In this document: positions 1-7,337 of the stretch, piece by piece
How positions within the stretch are numbered: position 1 is the stretch's first letter
Layout: each line of letters opens with the position of its first letter
Assembly (NCBI GenBank): GCA_029263015.1
Contig: JAJCYI010000139.1
Location: forward strand, 1-64,000
DNA from: Saprospiraceae bacterium
GTDB taxonomy: Bacteria; Bacteroidota; Bacteroidia; Chitinophagales; Saprospiraceae
Reading direction: 5' to 3'
DNA length: 64,000 bases
Program-made: the position numbers and the translations under genes
The notes under the pieces: model-generated
What the model was told of the DNA's origin: nothing
Database searches by the model: none
The model's input: only the letters and a program-made list of their open reading frames with translations

Positions 1-120
1 TTTGCATGGTTCAATTTCTTCCGGAGGTTGAGCAAGGATTACGAGAAAACCCCTGAATCTTCTGCGGCCTTTGTCCAGATCACATTTATTGATATCATTC
101 TTTCAAGAATTCAGAATTAA
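1..120 (+). CDS. IS5-like transposase, C-terminal end only
   Basis: The first 39 codons are open in frame 1 and end in TAA at 118-120. The peptide contains RRLSKDYEKTPESSAAF followed by a hydrophobic stretch, which is the characteristic C-terminal tail of IS5-superfamily DDE transposases. The rest of the gene lies left of the window. The family call is from recognition of the tail; the exact subgroup cannot be decided from this fragment. Confidence 0.75.
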   Translation, partial: FAWFNFFRRLSKDYEKTPESSAAFVQITFIDIILSRIQN

Positions 121-136
121 ATTTTAAAACATACTC
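1..136 (+). mobile_element. Right end of an IS5-like insertion sequence
   Basis: After the transposase stop there are 16 nt that read outward as GAGTATGTTTTAAAAT on the minus strand, a plausible terminal inverted repeat, followed by TAA at 137-139, which would be a 3-bp target duplication of the TNA type. Immediately after this the reading frame of the HYR protein resumes. The left end lies outside the window, so neither the repeat nor the duplication can be confirmed here. Confidence 0.65.
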
Positions 137-137
137 T

Positions 138-1904
138 AAGGTATTCAATTGCTTTGCCAATTGCGGTGGGCCGACGCTGACCATACCCAACCTGACCGCG
201 GGCACTTATCACCTGATTGTCAAAATGTACAACGCCAACTACCAGTTGATCTGTCAGCTAAACGAAGATGCCGTAGTTGGGGGTGGCGGCAACAATCCTA
301 TATTGGTATTAAACTGTCCATCCAATGTCATTATAACCGCTCCAATTGGTCAGACGGAAGCTATCGTAACTTACAGCCCACCAATGGCCAATTCTACCTG
401 TCCAGTAGGCAGTGTCACACTGCAACAAACAGCAGGTACTCCAAGTGGATCAACCTACCCCGTTGGAATGCACACCGTCTCTTACCAGGCAACGGATAAT
501 TGTTCAAACAGCAAGGCCTGTTCGTTCAATGTGACCGTCCTTGATAATCCAGGGAGTGGTGTGGATTGTGACAATATCTCCATCACCAACGGAGGGGGCG
601 CAATCACGATTGGTGGGTTGCTGGCACCTATCAACGAGTTGCGGGTGTACACAAATGGCTATGCTTCCATTATTTTTAGCTGCATCAACAACTGCGATAT
701 GCCGACACAGGTGCTGCCCAACCTCGCCAATGGCAACTATCATGTTATTGTGAAATTGTATACGGCCAATTACCAGCTCATCTGTGAAAAAACACAAGAT
801 ATAGTAGTGGGAGGAGGACCGGTAAGCAATCTTACCATCACTTGCCCCTCCAATGTCACGGCTACAGCCCAAGCCGGGCAATCAGGTGCTGTGGTCAATT
901 ACAATACCCCTTCTGCCAATTCCGACTGTCAAGTAGGAACAGTATCGGTAACCAAAGTAGCAGGCCCTCCAAGTGGTTCTACTTTTACTGTCGGAACTAC
1001 CACTGTTACCTATAGGGCCACCGACGGATGTGGCAATATAAAACACTGTTCCTTTCAGGTAACCGTGACTGGGGGCCAGGGTACTGGCGATTGCAGCGAT
1101 GTATTCCTCACTGTGAACGATGACTCCCTCATTGTCAACGGACTGACTGCCCCGATCAATGAAATACAAGTGATTACGGGAGATTGGTCCACCAAGGTTT
1201 ACAGTTGTTTTGAAAGCTGCGATTCACCTTCGCAAATCATTTCAATGCTGACGCCAGGCGTTTACCATGTGCTTGTTAAGTTCTATTCTGCCAGTTATCA
1301 GCCTATTTGTGAAACGTTACAAGATATTGTCATTGCGCCGGATGCATCCTTTTTGATAGTTTTTGACTTTAACTCCGCCATGCAGGAGGATGTGAGTGTG
1401 GGGCTTTACTGGCTCAACAATACACAACATCTCAACGACTATTTTGTGGTGGAAAAATCGGTGAACGGGGCTGATTTTGAACCCATCCTCCAACAAAATG
1501 GTACTGCGGATATTCAACAGTTGCGTCTCTATGACGATATTGACCGCAACCCAGTGGAGGGGGATAATTACTACCGCATCAAACTGGTGTTTAAAGATGG
1601 GAGTTATTCCTATTCTGAAGTCAGGAAAGTTTCTTTTAATCCAGGATCGAATTTCATCCTGTTCCCGAACCCAACAGGCGACCGTGTGAATGTTTACATG
1701 AAGCGCTTTTTGGGCAAAGAGGTGGACGTAGTTATTTTTAATTCGCTGGGCCATGAGGTGTACAGACAGCATTTGGATGAGGTTAAGGATAAAATACTAC
1801 CTATCGAATTGAACCGCAACCAGTTTAAAGACGGTATATATTTAGTCTCAGTTATCAATGGCGGAAGGGCATTGTCGAGGCGGTTGGTGGTGACGAGGTT
1901 TTGA
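138..1904 (+). CDS. HYR-repeat T9SS cargo protein, 5' end cut by IS
   Basis: Large extracellular protein with two HYR domains (CPSNV..., ending CSFxVTV) alternating with a second repeat of about 85 residues (LxAPINE...SC...CD...PxLxxGxYHVxVKxY...ICE). The C-terminal 85 residues form a type A T9SS sorting domain (FPNPTGDRVNVYMKRF ... GIYLVSV). The frame is open back to the IS junction: codons from 138 read KVFNCFANCGGPTL, matching the same place in the later repeats (KVYSCFESC), so the coding region was longer and was interrupted by the IS. The first ATG at 225 lies inside a repeat and is not a true start; there is no signal peptide left. The remaining gene is probably non-functional or fused to upstream sequence. 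Confidence 0.85.
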   Translation, partial: KVFNCFANCGGPTLTIPNLTAGTYHLIVKMYNANYQLICQLNEDAVVGGGGNNPILVLNCPSNVIITAPIGQTEAIVTYSPPMANSTCPVGSVTLQQTAGTPSGSTYPVGMHTVSYQATDNCSNSKACSFNVTVLDNPGSGVDCDNISITNGGGAITIGGLLAPINELRVYTNGYASIIFSCINNCDMPTQVLPNLANGNYHVIVKLYTANYQLICEKTQDIVVGGGPVSNLTITCPSNVTATAQAGQSGAVVNYNTPSANSDCQVGTVSVTKVAGPPSGSTFTVGTTTVTYRATDGCGNIKHCSFQVTVTGGQGTGDCSDVFLTVNDDSLIVNGLTAPINEIQVITGDWSTKVYSCFESCDSPSQIISMLTPGVYHVLVKFYSASYQPICETLQDIVIAPDASFLIVFDFNSAMQEDVSVGLYWLNNTQHLNDYFVVEKSVNGADFEPILQQNGTADIQQLRLYDDIDRNPVEGDNYYRIKLVFKDGSYSYSEVRKVSFNPGSNFILFPNPTGDRVNVYMKRFLGKEVDVVIFNSLGHEVYRQHLDEVKDKILPIELNRNQFKDGIYLVSVINGGRALSRRLVVTRF

Positions 1905-1929
1905 CGTATTGCCTTCTCCAAGCAACTTC

Positions 1930-1974
1930 ACAAACCACTTGCCGGCACACGCTGGCAAGTGGTTTGTTTTTTCC
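1930..1974. terminator. Intrinsic terminator after HYR gene
   Basis: Perfect 12-bp stem AAACCACTTGCC / GGCAAGTGGTTT with a 10-nt loop followed by a T run, 26 bp after the HYR stop. Confidence 0.85.
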
Positions 1975-1992
1975 ATTCTAAAAAAGGTCGCT

Positions 1993-2052
1993 TTAACCTT
2001 TTTCCAACAATTTCAAATCCTGCAACCTCCTGCCCAGTCCGTCATCGGAAAG
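1993..2052 (-). pseudogene. Remnant of a HipB-like HTH gene (C-terminus)
   Basis: Read on the minus strand this gives DDGLGRRLQDLKLLEKG and a stop. It matches the last residues of the HTH gene at 3077-3379 (DDELGRKLQDLKLLETQ) and is similar at nucleotide level over about 47 bp. Homology stops abruptly at about 2052, 40 bp from the PIN gene, so only the 3' end survives. It indicates that the toxin-antitoxin patch has been duplicated or rearranged. Confidence 0.6.
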
Positions 2053-2092
2053 GCATTGACTAGCGTGAACGGGGATGGTGCTGGCGATGATA

Positions 2093-2527
2093 TCATCCAC
2101 CCGGCGGGAGGAGCGTGCTCAGCTCATTTATCAGTCCGAAATAATCTACGATTTTGGTATTTCCAAATGAACTTAGGCAAAGCAAGTCCTCGTCTCTGGA
2201 CACGAGGTAATCCGCTTGGGCATCCTGTGCAAGGGCAAGAAGGAAATTGTCTTTCGGATCTCTGCAAACCTGCACTTCGGAAACAACGTCAACGAGCATT
2301 CCGAAAACCGTGAACTGGAGGAGCAAGGCCTCGATATCTCTTTCTGTGAAATACTTTCTGAACTTGGGACGGCGGGCCACCTCCACTAATTCTTCGACCA
2401 GTTCTTTGCTAAAGACCAGTACAAGACGTTCGTCTTTAAAGAAGGGGTCAAGGTCAACCAGACGGCGGGTAATCAGGAAATTGATCCAAAGGTTGGTATC
2501 AATGATGATTTTGAGTTTTTCGTTCAT
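2093..2527 (-). CDS. PIN-family toxin (VapC-like ribonuclease)
   Basis: A 144-residue PIN-domain protein of the COG1569 type. The first acidic residue is in IIIDTNLWINFL near the N-terminus, the central acidic residues are in the CRDPKDNFLL segment (about residues 87-96), and the third in SRDEDLL (about 110). These acidic residues would coordinate Mg2+ for RNA cleavage. Its start overlaps the 3' end of the upstream small gene by 29 bp, the usual coupling of antitoxin and toxin. The RNA target is unknown. An alternative is a stand-alone PIN nuclease, but the overlapping small gene favours a TA pair. Confidence 0.88.
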   Translation of the reverse strand: MNEKLKIIIDTNLWINFLITRRLVDLDPFFKDERLVLVFSKELVEELVEVARRPKFRKYFTERDIEALLLQFTVFGMLVDVVSEVQVCRDPKDNFLLALAQDAQADYLVSRDEDLLCLSSFGNTKIVDYFGLINELSTLLPPGG

Positions 2528-2732
2528 AGCGGGCAGTTCTTACGGATTCAACTTCATCGGCGATTTCGGTTTCGGTGAGTTCATCGCCACCTTTTTTGCG
2601 AAGTTGACCCACCAAGTCCAAAAATGCCTCCTTGGAAGGCTTTATTTCCTGAATGCGTATGAGGTTCAACTTTGCAAGGTTTTCCAACAATGCCCGGACA
2701 TCGGGATTCTCTATTTCTATTTGATAGACCAT
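2499..2732 (-). CDS. Antitoxin of the PIN toxin pair
   Basis: A 77-residue, charged, mainly helical protein (MVYQIEIENPDVRALLENLAK...). It lies directly upstream of the PIN toxin and overlaps it by 29 bp, so translation is likely coupled. The C-terminus is rich in E, R and T (about residues 50-77), fitting a flexible toxin-wrapping tail. No DNA-binding motif is obvious. The antitoxin role is inferred from position, size and composition. Confidence 0.75.
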   Translation of the reverse strand: MVYQIEIENPDVRALLENLAKLNLIRIQEIKPSKEAFLDLVGQLRKKGGDELTETEIADEVESVRTARYERKTQNHH

Positions 2733-2747
2733 GATAAGATTACAGTT

Positions 2748-2966
2748 TTAGAATAAAGATGGCTCTTTGAAGTCTTCCAGTGGTTCGTCAAAATCGGGGG
2801 TCATTTTGAAAGTGCCTTTGGCGCAGCCGAATTTTGGCACCCGCTTATCCTGTTGTTTTTCAGCGAACTGTTTGCTCAAAAGGAATTCGAGGAACAACAG
2901 TAGTTCCTTCTTGAATTGCTCGGAATTCAGCAAGTTGATTTTTGAATAAATATATTGTTCGGTCAT
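2748..2966 (-). CDS. DUF2281-like small protein (antitoxin-like)
   Basis: A 72-residue protein. Its N-terminal half is a helix typical of DUF2281 (FKKELLLFLEFLLSKQ), and its C-terminal half has the family signature KFGCAKGTFKMTPDFDEPL followed by EDF. DUF2281 proteins in this phylum usually sit in front of a PIN toxin and act as its antitoxin. Here the next gene downstream is the other antitoxin (15 bp away), so the three genes at 2093-2966 may form one operon with two antitoxin-like genes and one toxin. Confidence 0.78.
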   Translation of the reverse strand: MTEQYIYSKINLLNSEQFKKELLLFLEFLLSKQFAEKQQDKRVPKFGCAKGTFKMTPDFDEPLEDFKEPSLF

Positions 2967-3076
2967 TGTCTAAAATATTTTTCTTCAAATATACACCAAC
3001 TCAAACATTAATGTTCAAAATACGTTCGGCCATGAAAAGCAATACCTTTTAGAGCCTGTTTTCTGCTGGGTCATGG

Positions 3077-3379
3077 CTATTGGGTTTCCAGCAGTTTCAA
3101 ATCCTGCAATTTCCTGCCCAGTTCATCGTCGGCAGCCAGTTTCAGGAAGTCGTTGTGCAGGCCGAGCACCCTGAGCACATTGAAGTATGCGCCAAAAGAT
3201 ACGCTGCCATTTCCTTTTTCAATTTGATATAAAGTGGTCCTGTTGATGTTCGCCCGTTCGGAAACTTGGATGGTGGTCAGCTTACGCCGCTTGCGGGCGA
3301 GTTTGATCTGCTCACCGAGTTGATCCAGTATTTTTTGGTGCTTTGGAAAAAGGATTTGTTTTTCAATAATGTTGTTTAT
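3077..3379 (-). CDS. HipB-like HTH regulator without a canonical start
   Basis: The minus strand encodes about 100 residues with an XRE/HipB helix-turn-helix: KLARKRRKLTTIQVSERAN, then INRTTLYQIEKGNGSVS, and a tail VLGLHNDFLKLAADDELG typical of HipB partners of HipA kinases. Close relatives usually begin a few residues before IIEKQ. Here that place has ATA (3377-3379) or ATT codons, with a TAG at 3383-3385, and no ATG, GTG or TTG precedes the HTH. The gene therefore either uses a rare start or has lost it. No hipA follows; the next downstream gene is the DUF2281 protein. Confidence 0.55.
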   Translation of the reverse strand: MNNIIEKQILFPKHQKILDQLGEQIKLARKRRKLTTIQVSERANINRTTLYQIEKGNGSVSFGAYFNVLRVLGLHNDFLKLAADDELGRKLQDLKLLETQ

Positions 3380-3455
3380 TTCCTACAAAATCAACCTATA
3401 TGTTTAGAATAATCAACATTATTGAAAAATGGTAAAGCAAGCCTTGTACACTGCA

Positions 3456-3704
3456 CCACTTCTGGTTTTGTGTATTTTGGGTGGATGCTCCCCATTAGGG
3501 GCTGGGGGCAGGGCTGTTGAGTTCTCGTTTTTAAATTTAAAATGCAAAAATGGCCTTCACGTAAAATATTTGCCATCAGGTAGGTATGTGTGTCTGATTT
3601 TTACATTTATTATTTATCATTTTACATTTTACATTAAAACCCTTAGCACTTAACAGCCCTGGGGCTGGGGATGAGCGGTGGCAAATGCTCAAAACCAGAA
3701 GTGG
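3456..3704. repeat. Imperfect inverted repeat, MITE-like
   Basis: CCACTTCTGGTTTTG at 3456-3470 is repeated inverted at 3690-3704, and CAGGGCTGTT at 3510 recurs inverted at about 3652-3661. The spacer is AT-rich with runs of TTTACATTT. No convincing coding sequence lies inside. It may be a decayed miniature element. Confidence 0.4.
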
Positions 3705-3770
3705 TCTGGCATTATTAACCTGATAATTGATGAAGTGTTCTTTCAAAAATATCGGGTTGCCTGAGTCGAT

Positions 3771-3816
3771 CCTCACTTGCACCCCAAACAAAACCTGACC
3801 ATTCAGCATGTCCAAC
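3771..3816. repeat. Degenerate copy of the CCTCACTTGCAC repeat
   Basis: CCTCACTTGCAC followed by CCCAAACAAAACC resembles the copies at 3909 and 5286, but is diverged. A shorter related stretch occurs at 3997-4012, inside the C-terminus of the ATPase gene. Confidence 0.45.
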
Positions 3817-3858
3817 ATTTTTTATAGGACAAGCTGTGCATTTTCAGAATTGCAAAAA

Positions 3859-3885
3859 GTAGCCGGAAGTACAACTTCCGGTTAC
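3859..3885. repeat. REP-like palindrome, copy 1
   Basis: A 27-bp near-perfect palindrome with core CGGAAGTACAACTTCCG and GTAG/TTAC ends. The same palindrome occurs at 6565-6590 and as a head-to-head pair at 19471-19528. Confidence 0.7.
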
Positions 3886-3908
3886 GTCAAATCCTGCCGC
3901 AAGCACAC

Positions 3909-3970
3909 CCTCACTTGCACTTCAAATAAAACCCCTCCATTTTCCGATGAAATGCCGCCAGCGTATTTTC
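3909..3970. repeat. 62-bp duplicate of the DUF4350 gene 3' end
   Basis: Identical except for one base to 5286-5347, which encodes the last residues of the DUF4350 protein. The two copies are in the same orientation on either side of the DUF4143 ATPase gene. Confidence 0.8.
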
Positions 3971-3978
3971 ACCCACGT

Positions 3979-5127
3979 CTAAAGATCAAACCACCCCCTC
4001 ACTTGCACCCCATGGCGGAGTTGGGGCAAGTCGCCACCATATATTATTGACTTTTGACCGATAGACAAACCTTCGATTTTGTTCAGATAATGAAACCCCT
4101 TAAAATAATCAGGATTGACCGTTGCGCCGTATTTCATCTCCCATACATCCACCGATTGGAACTCTTCACTTAGAAGGTCCAATTCATTGCCCACATTGTC
4201 CCGCCAGAAATAAAATTGTGGCCTTTCCCCCTGGTGGTGCCGCTGCTTGAGCAGTTCCGCTATGACCAAGTTCTCGAACAAACTACCTTTTTGATAGTAA
4301 GTGTCCACTTGCCCAGCATCCTTCATCCCAAGCAGGTAACAAGCAAGGCCCGTGTCGAAAAAATAAAGCTTGGGGCTTTTGACCAACCGCTTGTTGAAGT
4401 TGCGGTAATAGGGAGGCAGCAGAAAGGCGATAAAGCTAGTCTCAAGGATGCTCAACCATGCCTTGGCGGTTGGCGAGGTGATGCCACAATTGTTGGCTAA
4501 TGAGCTGAGATTGAGGACTTGGCCGATGTGCCCCGCGCAAAGTTTTAGAAAGTTCCTGAAAAGCGTGAGATTTTTTACATTGAGTAAGGACCTCACGTCT
4601 CGTTCAACATAGGTTTCGACGTAGTTCGGGAAATAACGGGTAGGATGGATGTCCGAATCGTAAATGGCCGGATAAAAACCTTTGAATATAACTTCGGGTA
4701 ATTGCTGGCTCAAAAAACCGGCAGTTTTCATTTCTGAAAAGTCGAACGGTAGTAAGCGGACAAGCGCAACCCTGCCAGCCAAACTCTGCGTAATGCGCTC
4801 CATCAGAGGGAAGTGTTGCGAGCCCGAGAGTATGTATTGCCCCTTAATGCGGTCAAGATCCGTTTTGGTCTGTAGGTATGAGAAAAGGTGCGGTACGTTC
4901 TGTACCTCGTCAAGAATTACGTTTTTAGAATAGATATTTAAAAACCCGTTAGGGTCAGCCTCAGCTTGTGCCCGGTTGTCTGGGTTCTCCATCGAGATGT
5001 AGGTGTACTCGGGAAAGAGTTTTTGCAAAAGTGTAGTTTTTCCAGACTGCCTTGGCCCTGTTACCGCAACGATGGGAAATTTTGTAGAAAGTTCTTTTAT
5101 TGTGGTAGCGATTTGACGATTTATCAT
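3979..5127 (-). CDS. AAA+ ATPase with DUF4143 domain (copy 1)
   Basis: A 382-residue P-loop ATPase. Walker A is TGPRQSGKTTLLQKLF at about residues 23-38; Walker B is NVILDEVQN near 68-77; a sensor-like LSGSQHF follows near 100. The C-terminal half is the DUF4143 domain with a PD-(D/E)XK-like part (FYFWRDNVGNELDLLSEEF). Such ATPases are common, often mobile, and have no settled function; a role in stress or TA-like interactions has been suggested for the family. It lies between two direct copies of a 62-bp fragment and directly behind a long palindrome that touches its start codon. The last residues (GVQVRGWFDL) overlap a local repeat, so the C-terminus may have been rebuilt by rearrangement. 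Confidence 0.88.
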   Translation of the reverse strand: MINRQIATTIKELSTKFPIVAVTGPRQSGKTTLLQKLFPEYTYISMENPDNRAQAEADPNGFLNIYSKNVILDEVQNVPHLFSYLQTKTDLDRIKGQYILSGSQHFPLMERITQSLAGRVALVRLLPFDFSEMKTAGFLSQQLPEVIFKGFYPAIYDSDIHPTRYFPNYVETYVERDVRSLLNVKNLTLFRNFLKLCAGHIGQVLNLSSLANNCGITSPTAKAWLSILETSFIAFLLPPYYRNFNKRLVKSPKLYFFDTGLACYLLGMKDAGQVDTYYQKGSLFENLVIAELLKQRHHQGERPQFYFWRDNVGNELDLLSEEFQSVDVWEMKYGATVNPDYFKGFHYLNKIEGLSIGQKSIIYGGDLPQLRHGVQVRGWFDL

Positions 5128-5130
5128 GTT

Positions 5131-5178
5131 TATTTTTTACAAATTTAAAATTTAATTTTAAATTTGTAAAAAATAAAC
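5131..5178. promoter_or_regulatory. 48-bp palindrome at the ATPase start codon
   Basis: Perfect 22-bp arms (TTATTTTTTACAAATTTAAA + AT, and its complement) around a 4-bp centre, starting 3 bp upstream of the ATPase ATG at 5127. The second DUF4143 gene at 41966 has a comparable palindrome in exactly the same place. An operator for autoregulation or an RNA hairpin masking the start are both possible. Confidence 0.6.
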
Positions 5179-5285
5179 CTATCAATTTCATCGCACCATG
5201 TTTTTCACTGGCCTATAAGTTTCACAGAAATACCGACTCTTAGCCAAACAAATAAGCATAACCGCTGCAAGTTCATCCGTTTCTA

Positions 5286-5347
5286 CCTCACTTGCACTTC
5301 AAATAAAACCCCTCCATTTTCCGATGAAATGTCGCCAGCGTATTTTC
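5286..5347. repeat. 62-bp repeat, right copy (DUF4350 3' end)
   Basis: Partner of 3909-3970; it differs at one base and covers the stop codon and last about 19 codons of the DUF4350 gene. Confidence 0.8.
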
Positions 5348-6559
5348 CGAAGTGAATTTAGAACGTTCGATGTTTCCATGGATGCTGAATATCTTTTCAA
5401 TGACCGAAAGCGGGATTTCGGATTTTACGGAGAGTTGTTTTTTAAATTGTTCGTTTAAATCTTTGGTGGACAACTTGTAATGTTCCCGAATAAAACCGAG
5501 AAAGAGTTTCATTTTTTGCAGGGCAAGTTGTCGGTGGTTGTTTTGAATGAAATGAAGGCGGCCAATAGTGTTGATAAATTCCAGGGAAGTGTTTTCGTTC
5601 TGCTCCAAAACAGGGATGATTCGCTGCCGGCGTTTGGCACGGAAAATCAGATATAGCACTGCCAGGCCCAATAAAATATACCAGCCCCAGGCCAGCGATG
5701 GTTGCGACAGGATATATTTCAATGGACTATTGCCAAACCCCCTGTTACCCTGGCCAGGTAATTCAAAGCTCCGGGTTGTTTTATCCCAAAGTATGGGGCC
5801 TTTTTCGAGATGTAATAAAACTTTTTCGACATATTCCCGACCTTCTTTTTTTACTATATGGAAATTGGTGAATGCCAGTGAGGTGGTGTGAAAATAAAAA
5901 TTTCCTTTCCCATATTTAGCACGGGCAAAATTGACTAATGTGTCATTGATGATTCCGAGAGAAGTAAATTCATGTTGATATTCACAAAATAAATCGGGCG
6001 GCATATAACCCCATTCGAAATATTGGTCATCGGCACGATAACGGTAATTAAATTCATACCCAGATACTTTATTTAAATCCTCATGGGGAAAATTTAAAGT
6101 CGCGATAGAATCGCCAAAAAAATATTCATCTTCCGTATAATAAAAAGAATCCCGATCATAAGTGAGGTCGATACAATTTTCTCCGCTTATAGTGTCCAAT
6201 AATTCAAAGGAAACAAGCGGTGAAATAATAAAGGCATCATTTCCTCTTTCCACAAAGTTGAGTAAGGCATTTAATCGCAAAGAATCAATCCATAACGCGG
6301 GGCCGAGGTAAAAATAACTTCCTGTTTTCTCTTTTTTGTTTAATTGGATAGTTAGACTGTCATTAATGTTTTCCAATCCCTCCTCTGGAAAATATTCTTC
6401 CAATAACCCATAAATAATAGATGTGCCATAAGGGTCGCCTGAGTCGGCTCGGTAATGCTCCCGCCAACTATGCCTTTTGCTGTCGCCCATAATATACATC
6501 AGCCCCGCCATGAAGATGAGGGATATTCCGATGATTATTATGATTTTTTTATTTGGCAT
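5288..6559 (-). CDS. DUF4350 membrane protein
   Basis: A 423-residue protein with an N-terminal membrane segment (about residues 5-25), a DUF4350 domain (DPYGTSIIYGLLEEYF at about 42-57; rhodopsin-like glutamine amidotransferase fold in this family) and a second membrane segment near 300 (WGWYILLGLAVLYLIFRA), followed by a cytosolic helical tail. DUF4350 genes usually accompany DUF4129, MoxR ATPase and DUF58 genes in one operon. Here the DUF4129 gene is upstream (28-bp gap) but no MoxR or DUF58 gene follows. The biochemical function is unknown. The 3' end overlaps a repeated fragment. Confidence 0.85.
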   Translation of the reverse strand: MPNKKIIIIIGISLIFMAGLMYIMGDSKRHSWREHYRADSGDPYGTSIIYGLLEEYFPEEGLENINDSLTIQLNKKEKTGSYFYLGPALWIDSLRLNALLNFVERGNDAFIISPLVSFELLDTISGENCIDLTYDRDSFYYTEDEYFFGDSIATLNFPHEDLNKVSGYEFNYRYRADDQYFEWGYMPPDLFCEYQHEFTSLGIINDTLVNFARAKYGKGNFYFHTTSLAFTNFHIVKKEGREYVEKVLLHLEKGPILWDKTTRSFELPGQGNRGFGNSPLKYILSQPSLAWGWYILLGLAVLYLIFRAKRRQRIIPVLEQNENTSLEFINTIGRLHFIQNNHRQLALQKMKLFLGFIREHYKLSTKDLNEQFKKQLSVKSEIPLSVIEKIFSIHGNIERSKFTSENTLATFHRKMEGFYLKCK

Positions 6560-6564
6560 ATTCC

Positions 6565-6590
6565 GTAATCGGAAGTTGTGCTTCCGGTTA
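6565..6590. repeat. REP-like palindrome, copy 2
   Basis: GTAATCGGAAGTTGTGCTTC and the complementary arm CCGGTTA form a palindrome of the same type as at 3859-3885. It fills the gap between the DUF4129 and DUF4350 genes and overlaps the stop codon of the former (6588-6590), so it would form a hairpin in the shared mRNA. Confidence 0.65.
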
Positions 6591-7292
6591 TGTGCGATCT
6601 GCTATTTTGTTGACATCTTTCAAGGCTGATTTGAATTTCGGTTGGAGCAATAGAAAATCTTCTTTGTTTAATTCAGCCTTTCCGTACCATATTTTTTCAA
6701 AGACCAAAGTGATTTGCTGGATATTTTTAAAAAATGGCGACCCTGCTAATTCACGCAAATACTCGCCATTGGTCTTGTCTTTTTTCCATTTTATTTTTTT
6801 CTGTAAGGATAGTTCTTTTAATATCGTTAAATAATACAACCGAATTGCCATTGAGTAGTTGCCAGCAGCGATGGCTTGTTTTATTGGGTTTTCCAATTCT
6901 GCTTCTTCCAAATTGTCTTCTATTTTTTCAAGATCAACATTGGAAACAGGCTTGAGTTTTTTATCTTTTGGTAGGAATACGTTATCGCCTGTTAATGCTT
7001 TTATCAATATGAAAAAAAGCAGGACAATACCGATGGTGATAATGAAAAATTTTAAAAAAGTTCCAATCCCTTCAAATTTTACTGGTCCTTTTTCTTTGCG
7101 GTCTTTTTTCTTTTTTTCTTTTTTTTCTTCCGAATAATCAACTCCCTCTGTGAGTGAATTATATTTTTTGTCATCAAATTTTCGCTGCTCAATATTTTGT
7201 TTGAAATAATCTTGCTGAGGAGATTGCGCAACGGCAACGTTGTCAAGATTGGTCAGGATGATAATGGAGAAGATGAGAAAATATCGGGACAT
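6588..7292 (-). CDS. DUF4129 domain protein
   Basis: A 234-residue protein with an N-terminal signal peptide (cut after VAVAQ, about residue 23), a very lysine-rich stretch (EEKKEKKKKDRKEKG, about 55-69), one membrane segment near 78-100 and a cytosolic DUF4129 domain (AIAAGNYSMAIRLYYLTILK ... FEKIWYGKAELN). It is the first gene of a two-gene unit with DUF4350. Members of this neighbourhood are linked to MoxR chaperone operons; the exact role is unknown. Confidence 0.82.
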   Translation of the reverse strand: MSRYFLIFSIIILTNLDNVAVAQSPQQDYFKQNIEQRKFDDKKYNSLTEGVDYSEEKKEKKKKDRKEKGPVKFEGIGTFLKFFIITIGIVLLFFILIKALTGDNVFLPKDKKLKPVSNVDLEKIEDNLEEAELENPIKQAIAAGNYSMAIRLYYLTILKELSLQKKIKWKKDKTNGEYLRELAGSPFFKNIQQITLVFEKIWYGKAELNKEDFLLLQPKFKSALKDVNKIADRT

Positions 7293-7337
7293 AAGAAACC
7301 TATATCAATGGAAATTTAAATAAAAATAAAAGCTGAG

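Noticed and set aside
3576-3818. 80-codon ORF with an LFGVQVR segment
   Set aside because: The resemblance to the ATPase C-terminus comes from the shared CCTCACTTGCAC repeat; the rest has no family character and overlaps the inverted repeat.
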